From positions 1 to 6,175 of the forward strand of contig JAQXNW010000058.1 of NCBI GenBank assembly GCA_029098205.1: a stretch of DNA of 6,175 nucleotides, in the 5' to 3' direction. A model generated the notes under the pieces. That model was not told the origin of the DNA, made no database searches, and saw only the letters and a program-made list of their open reading frames with translations. This stretch comes from Eubacteriales bacterium (GTDB lineage Bacteria > Bacillota > Clostridia > Peptostreptococcales > Anaerovoracaceae). Both the position numbers and the translations under genes were made by a program. Positions 5,570 through 6,175 of the stretch are shown in pieces; within the stretch, counting starts at the first letter, position 1; each line of letters begins with the position of its first letter.

Positions 5570-5605
5570 AATGCAGGAGCGTGCCGGAAGGTGCGCTCCT
5601 GTGTT
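5570..5605 (+). promoter_or_regulatory. 16-bp intercistronic RNA hairpin with GGAA tetraloop
   Basis: Bases 5570-5585 pair without bulge or mismatch to 5590-5605: 12 Watson-Crick pairs and four G-U wobbles in two tandem pairs. The loop is GGAA (5586-5589), a GNRA tetraloop. The structure starts four bases after the khpA stop and ends 21 bases before the rimM ATG at 5627. The trailing sequence (GATATGGAAAG) has no U-tract, so it is not an intrinsic terminator. The 5' arm contains an AGGAG (5575-5579) buried in the stem. Possible roles are mRNA processing or stability control, damping of rimM translation, or protein binding. The structure is read directly; the role is inference. Confidence 0.7.
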
Positions 5606-5626
5606 GATATGGAAAGAAATGACAGA

Positions 5627-6139
5627 ATGACAGATAAGAGCAGAGACCGCGTTTTGATCGGGGAAGTGACGGGGGCGATCGGTATCCGCGGTGAGATCAA
5701 AGTCTATAGCTACGCGGAAGATATTTCCCGATTTCATACTTTGGAAAGCGTCTATATTTCCGGGATTCCTTATGAAATTCGGAAAGTCAGAGAGAAGGGG
5801 AATCTGGCGGTTCTGGCATTGTCCGGAATCGAAGACCGGAATGAGGCGGAAAAGCTCCGGGGAAAGCCGGTGGAAATGGATGCGGAGGAACTTCCGGCTC
5901 TTCCTGAGGATCAATTCTATATCCGGGATATTCTCGGCCTTTCCGTATTCGATGAATCCGGCCGGGAGCTGGGTCTTCTGAAGGATGTACTGACGGACCG
6001 TCCGCAGCAGATCCTGGTCGTTGCCAGAAAGGGAAGGAAAGACATTCTGATTCCGATGGTTTCGGAATTTGTAAGGGAAATTCTCCCGGAAGAGGGGAAA
6101 ATCATCGTCCGCCTGATTGAAGGGATGGAAGACGAATGA
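5627..6139 (+). CDS. rimM: Ribosome maturation factor RimM
   Basis: From ATG 5627 the product has 170 residues, normal for RimM. The N-terminal beta-barrel domain (about 8-88) opens VLIGEVTGAIGIRGEIKVYSY. The C-terminal PRC-barrel (about 97-168) begins FYIRDILGLSVFDESGRELG and contains DILIPMVSEFVREIL. Known: RimM binds S19 and the 30S head and is needed for late 16S rRNA processing. Odd points: the common PHG of the first domain is AIG here (17-19), and the usual ND-V segment near residue 127 is QQ-I. Start: ATG 5627 has a weak GGAAAG ten bases before it. ATG 5609 would add six residues but has no ribosome site. GTG 5591 lies within the preceding hairpin and is unlikely. The stop overlaps the trmD start as ATGA, suggesting translational coupling. 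Confidence 0.93.
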   Translation: MTDKSRDRVLIGEVTGAIGIRGEIKVYSYAEDISRFHTLESVYISGIPYEIRKVREKGNLAVLALSGIEDRNEAEKLRGKPVEMDAEELPALPEDQFYIRDILGLSVFDESGRELGLLKDVLTDRPQQILVVARKGRKDILIPMVSEFVREILPEEGKIIVRLIEGMEDE

Positions 6140-6175
6140 AGTACGATGTTCTTACATTGTTTCCGGAAATGTTTA
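6136..6175 (+). CDS. trmD: tRNA (guanine-N1)-methyltransferase TrmD, first 13 codons
   Basis: ATG 6136 overlaps the rimM stop (ATGA). The 13 codons before the window edge read MKYDVLTLFPEMF, nearly identical to the canonical TrmD N-terminus (M-K-F/I-D-V/I-L-T-L-F-P-E-M-F). Known: TrmD methylates G37 of tRNAs with S-adenosylmethionine and prevents +1 frameshifting. rimM-trmD is one of the most conserved bacterial gene pairs. The gene is cut by the window edge, so completeness cannot be judged. Confidence 0.93.
   Translation, partial: MKYDVLTLFPEMF

Noticed and set aside
5570..5610. Hairpin after khpA as an intrinsic terminator
   Set aside because: No U-rich tract follows the stem, and the conserved operon continues into rimM-trmD.
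5591..5626. rimM starting at GTG 5591 or ATG 5609
   Set aside because: GTG 5591 is part of the 3' arm of the stable hairpin, and ATG 5609 has no ribosome site. The family N-terminus fits ATG 5627.

Overview
The window comes from a Gram-positive, low-to-mid GC member of the Bacillota, most likely class Clostridia and possibly Lachnospiraceae. Three things suggest this. The gene order ylxM-ffh-rpsP-khpA-rimM-trmD is a Bacillota hallmark. The Shine-Dalgarno sites are strong and AGGAG-like, and two genes start with GTG. There is also an LCP cell-wall enzyme and a single-unit (not double-length) SppA protease. The family-level placement is a judgement from protein style, not from a search.

Layout: (1) Bases 1-430, minus strand, hold the first 143 codons of a Maf-family nucleotide pyrophosphatase; its C-terminus lies beyond the left edge. 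(2) Bases 431-596 form a divergent promoter region. It carries a good sigma-A type promoter facing right, a weaker extended -10 candidate facing left, and a perfect inverted repeat at the expected transcript start. (3) Bases 597-3116 form a two-gene envelope unit: an LCP (LytR-CpsA-Psr) protein with a long Ser/Gly/Tyr-rich extracellular tail, followed by a membrane-anchored SppA signal peptide peptidase. It is closed by an intrinsic terminator at about 3143-3185. (4) From about 3200 a consensus promoter (TTGACA, 17 bp, TAGACT) starts the SRP/translation operon. This contains ylxM, ffh, rpsP (bS16), khpA (KH RNA-binding protein), rimM (16S maturation factor) and the first 13 codons of trmD (tRNA m1G37 methyltransferase), which runs off the right edge.

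How the genes work together: the first plus-strand unit acts at the cell surface (attachment of wall glycopolymers, and clearance of signal peptides or membrane peptides). The second couples co-translational membrane targeting (YlxM, Ffh) to small-subunit assembly and tRNA modification (S16, KhpA, RimM, TrmD). Gaps inside the second operon are 18 (ylxM-ffh), 41 (ffh-rpsP), 19 (rpsP-khpA) and 61 bases (khpA-rimM), then an ATGA overlap (rimM-trmD).

This is mainly a core housekeeping region. I see no mobile element, CRISPR array, tRNA, rRNA or defence system. The least ordinary signal is a 16-bp hairpin with a GGAA tetraloop filling most of the khpA-rimM gap, without a terminator U-tract. Lesser ones are inverted repeats in the two leaders, the LCP tail, and departures from usual motifs in S16 and RimM.
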